Shown: piece after piece, positions 1 to 26,800 of the stretch
How positions within the stretch are numbered: the first letter of the stretch is position 1
How the letters are laid out: each line of letters begins with the position of its first letter
NCBI GenBank assembly: GCA_037447605.1
Contig: CM074807.1
Coordinates: 1,147,995 to 1,211,994 of the forward strand
Length of the DNA stretch: 64,000 nt
Source of the DNA: Zygnema circumcarinatum
Taxonomy: Eukaryota > Streptophyta > Zygnematophyceae > Zygnematales > Zygnemataceae
Direction of reading: 5' to 3'
The notes under the pieces: model-generated
Database searches by the model: none
What the model was told of the DNA's origin: nothing
The model's input: the letters and a program-made list of their open reading frames with translations, nothing else
Translations under genes and position numbers: made by a program

Positions 1-1402
1 CCTTTGTTGTCGTCATAAGTTGCTTTCCGAATCACCCATTCTGGAACCAAACGATCTGCGTATCGAGGGTGAGATATATCTTCTTCATATACACCAAGGA
101 TCATTCGACATGCTCGAGGGACGTCTTTAAGCTCATTGTAAGTTGCTTCCGGCCAGTCTTCACTCGCCATGGATCCATGGAGCATGCAGCGCTTTGCCAT
201 CCAATGGGAGCATCCTGCTATGCACATGATTTCTGCTGCAGGAACGCAGAAGGGGGGCAAGCAGCACGTCATGGCTCTCAACAAACGATGCTCCACACGG
301 CGGATTTCCACCCTGAGAATGAAAATGAACAACGAGAGTCGAGGATAGTGTTTCTGGATTGTATTCAGGCCAAGATATCTACTGTCAAGGAGGGGATTTT
401 CATCCTGCATCCGAGTAGCAGTGTTTTAATGGATCTCCGTTTTCTACCAACATTACTTTGGAACTTCAAGCAACTTGAAGTGCGGAAGAATTCATTCGTG
501 AATTGTATTCAGGCCAGGCTATCTATGGCAAGAACAGAACTTTCGACCTGCCTCCCAAATAGACGATCCATGCTTCGACCCACCCGTACGTGCTCAGTAA
601 AGATTGTTAAAATGCTTGATTTTTTCTGTGCAGTGTTTTTTACATCAAGATTTCAAAGACACCTCCAAACTTGCCAATCCCTTCTCTCACTTAATGCGGA
701 CCGCGGAACAGCAGGAAGCTTAGAGCTGACAAAAATCTGAGTCAGTTTTGCAGGTCCATCCTATTATTGCCGAGACCTGCTAACCGCCATAGCAGATTTC
801 CAAACCACTTCATCTATATAATTTGGCAAGGACGCGTGCAGCCACAGCCATGGCCGCGAGAGAAGCCGCGGCGGCGACTAAGAGAAAGCGAGGCGGCACG
901 CACGGCTCCAGGGAGGCGGGACGGGCCTGCCACGTGGCATGCGGAGACTGCTGCTAAGTAACAGACGGCCAAACGCAGGCCCAGCAGCCGCCACGTGGCG
1001 AAAAAGGCTTAACAGCTGTTTACATGTAAAAAGTTCGTTGACAACAATGACGTCACGATCGCAACTGAAAACTGTTGCCGGTGCCGGTTCGCGCGATTTA
1101 GGCCTATTTGTACCCCAATGCGGCACCCGCTTGTCGCATTCGCAAAGTTCAATTTGTACCCCAATTTCGAAGCCAGAACAAGTCCAGACGGGACCTGTTC
1201 ACACGTGTCGCAGACCCGTACCTGCCGAGGCACGTTCACACCTGGTTCGATCTTTTAGGGTTCGGCAGGATGGAGCAGCCTTGAGGGGGAAGGCTGTCTC
1301 CTTGGGAGCGCCTGGGGCTGTGCTAGAAAGCCCTGTAGGCACCTTCTGCTGCAAGCAGCAGAAAAAGAAGAAGGAGCGGAAGCAGGAGGAGAAGTGGCAG
1401 CC
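1..1402. other. 5' flank of the OSCP gene; no convincing gene
   Basis: Open frames here match nothing I recognise and show no splice-compatible neighbours. The last 500 bases look like a promoter: two CCACGTGG palindromes (around 911 and 991), one TGACGTCA (1048-1055) and a TTTAGGGTT telo-box-like motif (about 1254). A phrase reading TTTGTACCCCAAT occurs twice, near 1108 and 1153. Confidence 0.5.
905..1055. promoter_or_regulatory. G-box pair plus palindromic CRE/C-box upstream of OSCP
   Basis: Two perfect CCACGTGG palindromes lie about 80 bases apart, followed by TGACGTCA at 1048-1055, roughly 350 bases before the OSCP start codon. ACGT-core palindromes are classic targets of plant bZIP and bHLH factors. 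The same pairing recurs in the intergenic region at 8161-8309. The motifs are seen in the sequence; their function is inferred. Confidence 0.5.
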
Positions 1403-3680
1403 ATGTTACGGATAGCAGCGCGGAGTTTGTTCTCTCGCAAAGGAGGCGTCAGCCTGTCTGCAGGACAGTCGCAGGTATGGTCTTGTTTTGAAATGATTTG
1501 CTGGGCAGCACGGGGTGCTCTAGCTGCCCTTTCTGGATACTTTTGTCGTCTCTGGCATGCAATGTTGTGCTGCACAAAGTGCGGTGCTGGCACTATCGGA
1601 GGAATGTCTGCTTATTTGAGGGGCCCCTGATTTGGATGCAGTTAAGGAGGAGTTTTGCAGCAGATGCCGTATCAGACGACATCCGTGTAAGTTATGATCT
1701 GATTGTTGCGGCTCAATTACCATGCACTCCACCGCCAAACAGACTCCCTCATTTGTTTTTTTTCAAACTGAAGCCAATCCCTTATATTGGCATGTGAAAT
1801 GCAACTTATGGATATTAGATATTATTATTCTTCCACTTTTCTGTGAACATTTCAATCCACGCCCTCTTCAATGACTGCCTTTTCTATGCATTTAATGCTT
1901 AACTCCAGTTATGTGCCTTCTCCTACATTGTTAAAGACTATACCACGACCATTCTGATATTATGCCGTCTATCATTAAGTAAATCTCCAACCGAGTTATG
2001 ACACAGTTGTTTGGTTTCCATACAGCCTCCGATACAGGTGTTCGGTGTCGCAGGAAAGTATGCATCCGCTCTCTATGTTTCTGCCGCTAAAGCCAACGTT
2101 TTGGAGCAAGTAGAGAAGGAAATGCAGCAGCTCCTGGAGTTGGAGAAGGACAGTCTGGACTTCTCGAACTTTATAAAGGATCCTTCTGTCCCTAAACCAA
2201 CTAGAGTGGCAGCCATTGAAGACATTTTTGGCAAAGCTGACTTCTCTGCCATCACCAAAAACTTCCTCGGTCAGTGTCTATAACCCCACTTTAATGAGAG
2301 CACGTGATTATGTGCGATGCAAATACCCTTTTTCTTCAGCATATTTAGCAATTAGAAGATAGGAACTCCACGTTTGAGCCTGTTCCCGACGCTTCTTTTG
2401 TCGCATCTTGGATCAGACCTTTTATAATAGCTGTAGCTGCTGAAATCAAGCTGACTTATTGCTTGTCAGTTACTAAGTTATTACCGCTAATTGGCAGTAC
2501 CAAGGTACAAGTAATAAGTTTCTAGCAGCAACTGACTCCTTCCTTCCGTTCTCTTGTTGCGTGATCCTGAACTGGTTGAATGCTGGATGTTTTGGTTGAG
2601 AAAAATGAAGTTTATTTTGCAATGTTAAGTGGGCATCTTTGTCGTGTGCAATTGTACTAAGTATCCTACGAATCCTGCAGAGCTGGTCACGGTGCTTATT
2701 CTTATTAGTTGTTTTAAGTGATATTGATCAGCCTAATTTGTTTTTCCAGCAGGTGGATTCGTTGTCGCTTACGTGCTATTTCTTTGAATGGCCTATGCAG
2801 CGGTTCTTGCTGATGGGGGACGTCTGGCCTATCTTCCCAAGGCAGCAACGTCTTACAAGGAATTGATCAGGGCACATAAAGGCGAAGTTTTGGCCACTGT
2901 AACTGCTGCTTTGGTAAGTTTCGTTAAATGGACAATCCTGGCATGTTGGGGAAAGCGTTTATGCGTTGGGATGGAGCTGCCATACGAATTGGCTGCAGAA
3001 ATATGAGATGGACCAGGCATTTTGCTGTTGAGTTTTACACGCTTTTGTTAGAAGCACAATGAACATGGCCTTTTCAATGGATGTCAACTTCTCAGGAACT
3101 TTCCCCGGAGGAGGTGTCTGAGATCAAGGAAGCTCTGAAAAGTTTCCTGAAGCCAGGCCAGACTCTGAACTTCGAACAAAAGGTGAGTCATCTTTTGGAG
3201 CTCCATGGATGACTTGCAGTACAAGAATCACGTCTGGTCATTACATAGGTTAGATGGTCTCTTTCCATCTCTTTCTTGCTTGAATTTCTTGTCTGAGGGG
3301 TTAAAGCCATCCATTGCCGCCTCTGCATATTTCTCGTCCTATATCTTGTGATTGTATGGGCTAATATGGTATACGACCCTCAAGGTGAACACGCCAATTG
3401 CTGTCCAGTGAATTTTTTTCTTGTTTCACGGAGCACCAGCACGCTCAACTGTAAAGAGCCCCTTTTTTGGTCTGGCGATTAGGAATTGTGACGAGATGTT
3501 ATGCTCACGGAGATTTGGCTTGTTCATCACGCATGCTAGCCTGTTGTATTTTGTGAGGAATTTCAGGTCGACCGCAGCATCGTTGGTGGCTTGATCATTG
3601 ACATTGGAGAGAACCACATTGATTTATCGATCGATACCAAGATCAGACAGATGGAGAAGGTCCTTACGGAAGCGGCATAG
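1403..3680 (+). CDS. ATP5: Mitochondrial ATP synthase subunit O (OSCP, delta-type subunit)
   Basis: This subunit joins the F1 head of mitochondrial ATP synthase to the peripheral stalk. Six exons join in phase: 1403-1474, 1642-1686, 2026-2269, 2801-2913, 3096-3182, 3567-3680, giving 224 aa, normal for plant OSCP. The first ATG is used; an upstream in-frame GTG at 1394 is not a eukaryotic start. The N-terminus (MLRIAARSLFSRKGG) is basic and serine-rich, as in a mitochondrial presequence. The body then shows the OSCP/delta pattern: FGVAGKYASALYVSA, a helical stretch, VLADGGRLAYLPKAATSY, AHKGEVLATVTAA, LSPEEVSEIKEAL, and the signature VDRSIVGGLIIDIGENHIDLS before a basic C-terminus. All introns are GT-AG. 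The chloroplast delta subunit is the main alternative, but the presequence and C-terminal signature favour the mitochondrial form. Identity is confident; targeting is inferred. Confidence 0.93.
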
Positions 3681-5313
3681 AGATGGTCTAGTTGGTCTCC
3701 TAAGCTGGAACAGATACTGCCATGCGATGCTAATCTTGTAAAGAACTCTTCAATTATCTACCAACCAGAGCTCCACACGTGGCACATTTGGTCGCAAAAG
3801 CGCCCTTGATCTACCTCTTGACAGGGGAATTCGGTCCTGGCGGTGGATTATGGCTAGCCAGTTTAGTGGACAACTCCTACTGCGGACCCTAATTCAGTTG
3901 AATGGAAAGTTCTCTTGCAAGCATCCTTCTTGACTTGGTGAGCGGACTTCAATGAAAGGTGTGTTTGGTACTGTTTGGTTTCAAACTGCCTATTAGGAAA
4001 GCATGTGGCTTGGCTGAACATGTTCTTGTTGACTGCAGCAGGTTCTTTGCAACTGCTCTGCAAGCAGCCATTAGCCTACAGCAATCTCTTTACCAAAGAA
4101 TTCGTGTAAGAGAAAGTCATTGGTTAGCTGGTATAGTAGAAAGGTTGACATGGCACAAACTTGTTGAAGGTAAAATAGAGATATGTGATGCCATGCATGG
4201 AATGCACTTGACTAGCAGAATTTCTGCGTGGAACCTTAGGAGTTTTTGCAATCCATGTGTTCTGATAAGGCTGATCTGCCACTGTGAGGCTTTGTATGAC
4301 GAAATGTTCTCAGCTCTATATCCCGTTGCTTGACAAGCTTGGGCCTCGAAACATTGGACGGAAAATTTATAGTGCTGTCTGTTACCATTAAAATGATGTA
4401 TATGTTGCATTAGACTGTTTTGATTGTTGCCCATGGCAATGACTTTGTTGTACAGCTCCAGATACCTGAGGTGATCTCAGCTGTTGAACAGAGAGCACTA
4501 TAATTTTGCCCAGTTGGCCATTGCCCTTTTCCGTCCAATGTTTCCAGGCCCACGCTTACCAAACAATAGGGGGTATCAGACTAAGCAAAATCTTACGAAA
4601 AGCGTTACGAAAAAAAGAGTTACGAAAGTACTTAGCCGCAGAAGGATCGCGATGTCACTGGAGTACTCGTTCTGGTGTCAAACTTACGAACACGCATACG
4701 GACGTTTTTTAATCTGACACGCCGGACGTAGAAGTGGGAGCATTCAGTCAAGCATAGCCTCAAAGTGACAAATTGGCGTAATCAAAACAGATGGATTGCA
4801 ACAACCCTGTCAGTTCCGTGCAGAAATTCCGATAAAAGAACATTGAGAAAAAAACAAAAAAAAAGACAACATTGAACACAGTGAAGTGACTGTACGCTAT
4901 CGAGTCAGTGTCGACATTACCAAGGGTCCAGGAATACAGGAATTCATTTCTAGTCCAGCATCATTGCGACATTGACTTATGATGGATCAAAGAAAGCCAA
5001 TCACAAGTCATAGAGCCATAGTTGAGCCATGGGCCTAGTGGCTGCCTGTGCTTCATTTTCATTTCTGAAAAGCTCAATTGAGCAAGTCTTTTTCTCGAGG
5101 AAAACGATAATAACACCAATAAATGAAAGAAAAGAAAGCAGCTTTATACAAAACAAATAAAGATTTGGAATTGTTGCAGATGAGTAGAGCCTGGCTTCCT
5201 TGTGAAATCTCGATCATCACAAAAAGCTGGGCAAGGAATCGCGCTTTAAATCAAACCCTGAAGAATTCGAGCAAAACCGTGACCATTTAAATTAAGGAAT
5301 ACGGCGAACTCCT
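3681..5313. other. Intergenic, 3' flanks of two convergent genes
   Basis: AT-rich sequence between the OSCP stop codon and the stop codon of the minus-strand membrane-protein gene. A near-repeat of a short phrase (GTTTCAAACTGCC / TTTCCAGGCCCACGCTTACC type) is all I notice. No coding exon, RNA gene or clear mobile element was recognised. Confidence 0.4.
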
Positions 5314-8132
5314 TCACTTTAATAACACATTGGCGGTGTGAATCCCAAGGGCAGCAGCCAAATGCCATCCCGCGTGCAGGAAGGGCTGGTGGGCACACAG
5401 TTCGTCAGCAACATAGAGCGCCCCACCAGCAATCGTTGCAGCTGCATGTAGACGGTGACTGGGCCGTAGCTTCGGCTCTCTTGTCGCCTTCCGGAAGAAT
5501 GCAGTCTACATGACATGCCCCAATTATAAGCCAGCAACATTGTGACTACGATGTACTAAGCAATAAGGAAGGGCCTGGATATACTGGTTTGAGCCTCCCT
5601 TAAGTTTCACCAGGCGAACAGAACTCCCAGCTGTCTTAATTGAGGAGGGTCGGGAACCTCTGTCTGAGGGCCCCGATCCTATGCATGAGCCCTCATCAAT
5701 TTGCCACGGCATTCCCTTCATCGTGACGTTCAAGCAGAAAGTGGGACACGATAGTGGAAAAAATTGACGTATGTTTGATAGATGCTGACTCCGGGAAACT
5801 TCACATTACAGGGCGTTTAGGACAGGTCCACAAAGAGCAAAGAACAGCACAACAATTCACACATGGGAGCGAATGCAGACCTCCATAAGGGTAGTGTGAG
5901 CCGCAATGACAAGTAGTGGCTGGAAGGGCAGGAGGGCAGCGGAAGCCAGTGTAAAAACCATTGGGTGATTCTTGTGCAGTGCATTAGAGAGACACTGCAG
6001 TTAACAACTGATAGGTGTTAGCCTGCACATTTGCATTTGGTAGTATGTGCTTCACTTATTGAGGTCATTGCAAACTAAGCGAAAGACTTATAAGGGCAAG
6101 GTTAAGGTGCTGAATGCAGTAAGTCTTTTCAACCCACAGGAGGGAAAAAATCAAGAATGTTTTGTGTTTCCAGTGGAAGGACCACAATGCATGTCGTTGC
6201 CACTTAGCCTTAACGATGCTCATAAAGTGTTCACATTGCAACTCAATTTAACCTCCCAAAAGTGATGACTAAAAACAATGACGAGGCAAAGGAACTGATC
6301 ACGCATCGCAGTCCATGTCACAAAAACCCAAAAGTTCAGGAATCTTCTCCTCAAGTCCTCTGCAAGTGCTAAAAGCAAGATGCGACGACACATTTTTCTT
6401 CACGCAAGCATCGCTCACATCGCTTGATGCATTAGTTCCGCATACCATGGTTGAGGTGGCAATCATCGCATAATCTCCCCACCGGAAAAACTTGCGAGAC
6501 TCGCCACGAGACATATGGTATGCTGACGAGGCCATGCCAATCCCAATAATGGATTTGCCATAAAGAGCAGCGCTCTTGTTTGTCCTGCAATCCACGGGCG
6601 AAACCCTCCACTCGATTAAAATGACTTAAATCCAAAGAACTCTCATTCTCATCATTGCCATCACCACAGCTCAACATGATCAGGAATATGCTTCCATACA
6701 ATAGCTTGGTGAGCCCGGGCACGCAGTTACCTTGGCGTGCTAAGGCCAACCGCAAAAAAAGGTAGTGATGTCGCCACATTCGCAAAAGTCTCTGTGAAGG
6801 TGCGGTCACCTGCATAGCAGACATTCCCTGAAGTCAACAAACATGCATTTCCAATCTGAATTATTGACTGTATCATCATCAAGGAAACCGCTTCATCAAA
6901 TTTGCTATCAGCAGATTACATTCAGATACAAAAACATTTTTATATCATTTCATTTTGTTTTTATCGGTAGTGGCGATCACTCGAGCTTCGCATTCTGACA
7001 ACAGCAAGTCACCTCAAGAAACTTCAATATGGCAACTTACGCTTTAACCAGCGCCGTCTGCCTGTGATAGCTTTTGTCACATCCTGCTCTTCAGCAGCAT
7101 CATTGGCTGTTATTGTCTCCAGGCATTGTACGTTGCGGCACACTGCATCTGTCCTGGAGAAGGGCCATGCGAGCATTTCTTTAATCAGCAAATGGTCCAC
7201 CATACAGCATTCTCCACACTGTAAACAAGGGACAGTCAATAAGCTCCAGACATCCCAAAGAAAGAAAAACAAAAGCAACGGGAGAGAAATTTTGCATGCG
7301 ATTTTTCCCTTCGATATTTTTTCCAATCCCTTGTCCTTTTCCTTCTGCCTGAATATGTTCATCGTGGGAAGCCCAACGTAAACGTTGTACTTGCACATGC
7401 GAAGTAAGCGTAATCTAACACATACGTTACATCGCTAAGGCATTCAACTGTCCAATCGGCAATTACTGGATCGTCAAGCAAAAGACCGCATGAACTCACG
7501 CGTGGTTCGAGCGAGCATGCACCTCTGAAAGAATAACTCTATCATTCCAGCAAAAGGGTGTCAAATTCTATCAACTCAAGGCCGAAAATATGAGGTAAGC
7601 TAGAATGATGAACACAACTATCGCGAAGTTGGACCTCAAATACTCGGCGGCGGTTCTTAAAGCTGACGATGGATTTTACGTCATCGGCGAGCCGGTTACC
7701 AATTATTATCAAAGATACAACTGAATAATGCTGCCTGTTACAATTATCACGAGTTCCCAAACCTTTGTCCTAACCATTGTAAAACCAAAACCTAAAAACC
7801 ATTGTAGCAGCAAGGTTTAATTAAAGTAAAATTACGTTATCGACGACCCTGCGCCTTCGTTCACCTTCATCAATCCTGCAACTTTCACCCCCTGCAACTC
7901 ATTCAACGCATCGACTCCTTTCCTCGAGTCCATGCCGACTTTCCTCCTCACTCGATTCCCCAATCCAGTACAGAAAGCTTGTTACTCCAACACCATAGCA
8001 TCCGCTAATCGCAGCTTCATCAGCATTAAGGGCCCCAAGCACTGCCCTAGACGCCACAACCGGCGCCTTCAAGCATGTCCGCCTGCTGAAGCGCAGCAGC
8101 TTTGGCAGGATGCCGCCAGCTGTGGCAGCCAT
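5314..8132 (-). CDS. Multi-pass membrane protein of a plant-conserved family with ceramidase/CREST-like motifs
   Basis: Exons read on the minus strand: first exon from ATG 8132 (its donor is unresolved), then 7218-7041, 6827-6731, 6584-6446, 5994-5881 and 5505-5314. Exons 2-6 join in phase and give 240 codons including the stop. The N-terminus (MAATAGGILPKLLRFSRR) looks like an organellar transit peptide. The body contains VRCLET-type text (VQCLETITANDAAEEQ), then FANVATSLPFFAVG, ALYGKSIIGIGMASSAYH, RKFFRWGDYAMIATS, ASAALLPFQPLLVIAAHT and ADELCAHQPFLHAGWHLAAALG. The S-x3-H (SSAYH), a following D, and H-x3-H (HAGWH) match the hydrolase motifs of the alkaline-ceramidase/PAQR/Per1 (CREST) superfamily. 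I know similar plant proteins only as uncharacterised membrane proteins. Several hydrophobic segments are visible. Hydrolase activity is inference. The first exon and total length (about 290 aa) are uncertain. Confidence 0.72.
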
Positions 8133-21635
<13,503 letters not shown>

Positions 21636-23821
21636 GCATCTGCCCCACCCTTCAGAGCTGAGGGAAAGTAACAGGGATGGAAAACTACTCTCCATAGTTT
21701 CTTTCCAATCCGAACCCATGCGGAGAGGCAATTAAGTGGGAAGGTGTGTTAGAAAAGATTATGGGTGGAACCCTTGCAAGCGACAGAAATTGGGATGGCT
21801 TCCGGTAGCACTTCTGTGTTTGGAGTGAAGGAAGGAGGGAGAGAGAAGAAGGGAAGCACTCAACTCCAACTGCGTTTTCTGGTGAGGGAGCCTTGCCACT
21901 AGAAGTAAGAGGTGGATTCTCAAAGAGGATCAAGTACACACTGTTACACTATTATAGATTTTGACTCCCTTGGGGGACCCTCTAGGCACACATTCGCCAT
22001 GTGAAAGGGAAGTTATCCAAGCGTTACCGTTCACATGGTTGTTGTAAAGGCAGCAGGTGAGTTCATGGCATTGACTCAATGGCCGTTGTAGGCGTCTTAC
22101 TTAACATTCAAAGGGAGGGATGCTTTTACTATGGATAATACTTGGCGCAGAAAGTGTCGAGCTCCTTCGGGATTGTCCTCACAGAGTGCAGGTGTGTCTA
22201 TGTGCATTGTACAGTGATTCTTGTGACGCACTGGTTTCCAGACCCCGTTTGTTTTTACCCATTTTTTTTGTAATGGAAAACGAAGCAATAAGGATACATG
22301 TCTTGCTTGTTTGGATACCACCTTTGAGGCGGTGGCTGACAGTTCCATGCAGCAAGGATCGCCTTATTGAGTAACCCGACAAGAGGTGCTGGCAGAGCGG
22401 TTGGCTGAAAGTAGGGAAAAAGCGGTGGAAGAATCAGAAAACCACCAACGGTACCGAAGGAATCGTGACCCAAATCATGGTCCCTTGACAATTTTCTTCA
22501 AACTTGGGCATGTTTCGTCATTGGCAATGTGAACGCTTTCGAGACATTAGGGGATTTCAAAAACGATATGGAATTTGTTTTTCTAAAGAAGGGGGTACTT
22601 CGGATTTCACTGTTACTACTTATTTCGCAAGAGATTGTGCACTGATGTCGACTTGTGAAACTGCAGCTTTTATTAGGTTGAAACTCCCTAATATGTATGG
22701 TTTTTTATGCAAAATTCAGTAACTCTGGTTGTCAATAACATTGATGACGGCGCGTCAAATGAAAACAAAGAGCATTATGAAGAATCAATGGGGAGAGGTA
22801 ACAAAGGATTTCAGTGGATTAAAGAAAACTTATTAGCAGAACACGGGCCTAAAAGCAGCCATGCAAAGGCCACAGATGACCATCGAAGAGATTGAATTGC
22901 CATGGTCTTCGCATGCTGCTGCTCCTGCAATCCCTCCTTTGGCGGCGATGGCTACATTGCATGATGAATACCATCTCAATGATTTGGACTGCCCTTTCAC
23001 CGTTTGTTTGAAAAAGATTGAACCGAGTCTTAAACTAGGAATGAGCTGGTGTTTTTTTTTTTTTTTTTTGTATGCTGATATGACCACTACAGATTTCGAA
23101 AATACAGGTGTGTAAGCCTTGAAGCGGACTCCATTCACGAAGAAGGCAAGAGCAACAGAGGCATCAAATTGTGGCCATTTTCTTTTTCATCCAGATATTT
23201 CTTTCGTGCAATAGGCCGAATTGACCAAGAAGGATTGCACTCATTTTCTCCGTGCCATTGGGATTGCAATTTGGAACCTTTCGTCTTTTTTTTTTTCATC
23301 TCTCCGCGATGGTGTTATCCAAAAAGAACAAAGTTCTTTACGCACACCTTCTAACCACATAGGAAGCAGCCAACCGCCGAACACAAATGCAAAGCTCAAA
23401 AAGAAAGAAAGAAAGAAATGGAGCCCCTCCTTCCCTCCCTCCCTCATTCCCTTCCCCCCGCGGCCTCCTCCGCGATCCTGCGCCGCGAATGAATATGAAT
23501 GAATTTCTGCGCGCCAAAACTGCCTTTCAGTTTTGGATCGCCCGCGGGCCGCTGCTGCCTCCACTGTGTCCAGGCCCAGGGAAGGCCCACGGGGGGCTGC
23601 TGCTCGGGAGGGAGGGAGGCAGGGAGGGAGGGAGGGAGGGGGGGTTAGTGGAAATGGAGAGGCATTCCGTGAATGGGCGTGGGGCGTGGGCTTGGGAGTC
23701 CTATGAAAGGGTGAATGCGGCTTTCGAGCTGCTTCCAAGAGGACCATGTCTAGGTGCAGGTTTTGTTTCTGTATGAGGATTTCGCATCAGAGCGAGAGCT
23801 GTTAGTGGTGGCGTGGCAGCT
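21636..23821. other. Intergenic between PICKLE and EXO1
   Basis: No gene is supported. There is a 19-base T run near 23051, a thymine-rich run near 23288, and a purine-rich GGGA microsatellite near 23608-23645. A pyrimidine counterpart (CCCTCCCT) lies near 23430. The last 400 bases probably hold the EXO1 promoter and leader. Confidence 0.4.
23608..23645. repeat. (GGGA)n microsatellite in the EXO1 upstream region
   Basis: Short run of GGGA units interrupted once by GGCA and ending in a G run, about 180 bases before the EXO1 start codon. The opposite-strand counterpart about 180 bases upstream could pair with it. Confidence 0.7.
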
Positions 23822-26800
23822 ATGGGGATTCCGGGATTACTACCTTCGCTCAAGTCGATCTCAAGGCCCACGCATGTTAGAGAGTATGCTGGGAAACGGG
23901 TGGCTGTGGACACCTATTCTTGGCTCCATAAGGGAGCCCTATCTTGCAGCAAAGACCTTGTCGAAGGACGGCCTAATGAAAAGTGAGCCATTTTCACAGA
24001 CTGGAGCGTGCAAAATTTTCGACTTTTGCTGCTGTATCTTATCGAAGGGCCAGTTTCTATTGCAGCACCTTTCGCTTCAAGTTTCCATTGATAGACAGAG
24101 TGGAAGCCGCTGCTCTGACTGAATTCAACGTTGGCTTTGCTGGATAAAGGTACATCAATTACTGCATGCACAGAGTGAACCTCCTGCGCCACCATGGCAT
24201 CATTCCGGTACTTGTCTTCGACGGAGGCCTTCTTCCAATGAAAGCTCAGCAGGAGACAAAACGTGACAGGTAGGAATTCAACCGAAGAGCATCAGTAAGC
24301 TCAATTTTTTGAATTAAACAAAACGAGGGCTCAATTTGCATATTTCAACTGAAATGGTAACTTGAACCACCAACTTTAGGAATGCCTCCGCAAAAGAGAG
24401 CAGTTCAGTTGGAAGGTGGCAGAACGACCAATCGTGGAATGCATGGCTGCAGATTTCGACGAGAGTTCTTGGCAAAAGCGGTTGAGCACGAACGGTCAGG
24501 CAACCACGCATCAGCATTTGATTTTTATCAGAAGGCTGTTGATATCACACCAGCAATAGCTTTTCAACTTATCAAGGTACAACCTTTGATCAAGAGGTGC
24601 ATTCTTAAGAAAACCTTGCAAAGAAGTTATCTTCTGAAGATGCATGACGAGCTGTTAACTGTGACTCAACAGGTATTGAAGCAGCAACATATTGAATATA
24701 TTGTGGCCCCATATGAAGCCGACGCGCAAATGGCATATTTATCTATTTATGGACATGTCCACGCGGTGATTACAGAAGATTCTGACATGATTCCTTATGC
24801 TTGCCCTAGGGTAAGCCTTGAACTACCTTTTATAGGAGTTGCAGACACCAACCTCATTGTCAGTCGCTGAGGAACTCCATAGGCATTTACTCACAGTTTG
24901 CCTGGCTAGGCACTGTATTTACGGGCACGTAATATGGGGGGGTGTCCCCATTGCAGGTGCTATATAAGATGGACAAGTTTGGCCAAGGAGTGGAAATCAA
25001 GTATGAGGATTTATCAAAAAATAAGGAGTTAAACTTCACCAATTTTACAAAACAAATGGTACTCGAAATGTGCATATTGAGCGGCTGTGACTATCTCCCC
25101 TCCCTTCCTGGACTTGGTGTCAAGAAGGCACATGCCCTTATTCGGCGGCTCAAGACTTACAAAAAGGTAAGCAACAAGACTGAACATACACTCTACTTTT
25201 CCACCCTATTTCACTAGCCTCGTGGTTTCAAACAAGATATATCTATTGGCTGTGCTTTAGTAGACTGTGAGCTGCTCTCAAATTGGCCATAACATAGCAT
25301 CTTTGTTGCACAGTTACAGCCTGACCCTTCTGTATGCACACGCTCCTTTCTGAGCAGGTGATAAAAAACCTTGTTTTCAGTGGAATAACTGTGCCGAAGG
25401 ACTATGAGGAATCCTTTGAGAAAGCAATTCTTACATTCCGACACCAGTGCGTTTATGATCCTGAGAAGCAAGATGTGGTCCACCTTCATCCACCCGAGTC
25501 CCATGAGAATACGGATCTCGCCTTTGCTGGCCCATATCCCTTTTTAAACAACAGAAACTAGTCTTGCTAAAAAACGGAACCAGGGACCTTAGCACAAAAA
25601 TTTTAAGGACGACACTAGCAGCCTTTCGTTACTCATAAATGAATGTTTGTGAATTCCTGGCTGCAATCGACGGGATTCTATGCGTAAAACATGAATTCTC
25701 CCTTCGTTTAAGCAATATTAAGGAATTGTCCTAGCCGCTATATTGCTGTCCTGTTTGGTGATCAAACCGTTGCTTGCATTCTGTGGATGACCTTGACTAT
25801 GAATACAAAAATTGCTGTAGACCTTGCAAGGGCCATTGCCCATGGAGAGGTCGATCCACTTACAAGGAAACGCTTTCAGGTCAGCACAATTTCGGCACAA
25901 CCGCTTGACCTTCCATTTAGCTACGCGTGAATGGTTAAACTCATTCTGCACATTGTGCCTTTCCAGGATGATCAACAGGAGCGGAATGCAACGGTTCCGA
26001 GAAAGCAATCTCCTGAAAGAAAAGCCCGAATGCCTTTTAAACATAAATCCAATCTGCCTGTACAGAAGAATGACCTTTCCAAATACTTTGGTAAGTTGTT
26101 CGTTGTTGTTTTTTTTTTAAGTTGTTGTTTTACTATGCAATGTTTTTTAGTGTGAGGACAGCTTTACATATGCCATTTTCAATCTAGACGTGTATTCCTT
26201 GCGTGATGATACTCGGAATGAAGGAATCATCGTGAAGCTCTTTTTCATTGAAACGCCTGCTCCATACTCTTTCATATCATATGATGAACATGATGAAAAC
26301 AGGTAGGCGAGCACGCCGATTCCAAAGTGTACGTAAAATTTGATGTTGAATGACGTTAAATGCAGTTATGCAGACGAATATGCACTCACAAGCCTTGCTG
26401 CCGGTCTGCAGTGCCTGTTTCTGCAGCTGCAAAGAGGAGCTTTATTCCTCCCCGTCCCGCAAAAGAAGACTACCCTTCAAGTCAGTCTCCTTCACCTGTT
26501 ATTTCTCCATGGACTCCTTTGTTCAACTCCGTGGACTCAAGAGAGGAAGATTGCCTCGCCTTTTCTCCACCAGAGAGACGGGAAAGCCCTGACTTTGGCA
26601 GTCCAGGTAGCAGCTTCAGTCCTTTTGACAGATTCAACAAACCAACGGCACATACCTTCGCGGACTCTGGCAAGGTGAGTTATTTACTAGCATTACATCC
26701 ACTTTTCTTTTTCTTGCTACTTTGTTTCAAGCCAGTTTGTGGATTTTCAATTGCCCTATTATTCGTGCTCGTCAATCAGTCTTGTCCTGACTTATTTCAC

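Noticed and set aside
69-740. 223-codon open frame at the left edge
   Set aside because: No recognisable domain or plausible codon pattern, and no compatible exon nearby; long frames of this size arise by chance in this window.
1394-1402. GTG start giving three extra residues to OSCP
   Set aside because: Nuclear genes start at ATG; the ATG at 1403 gives a normal presequence.
24577-24672. 96-base in-frame open stretch in EXO1 treated as coding
   Set aside because: It has clear GT and AG ends, and removing it puts the acidic residues at the human EXO1 positions. It is a short in-frame intron that could be retained occasionally.
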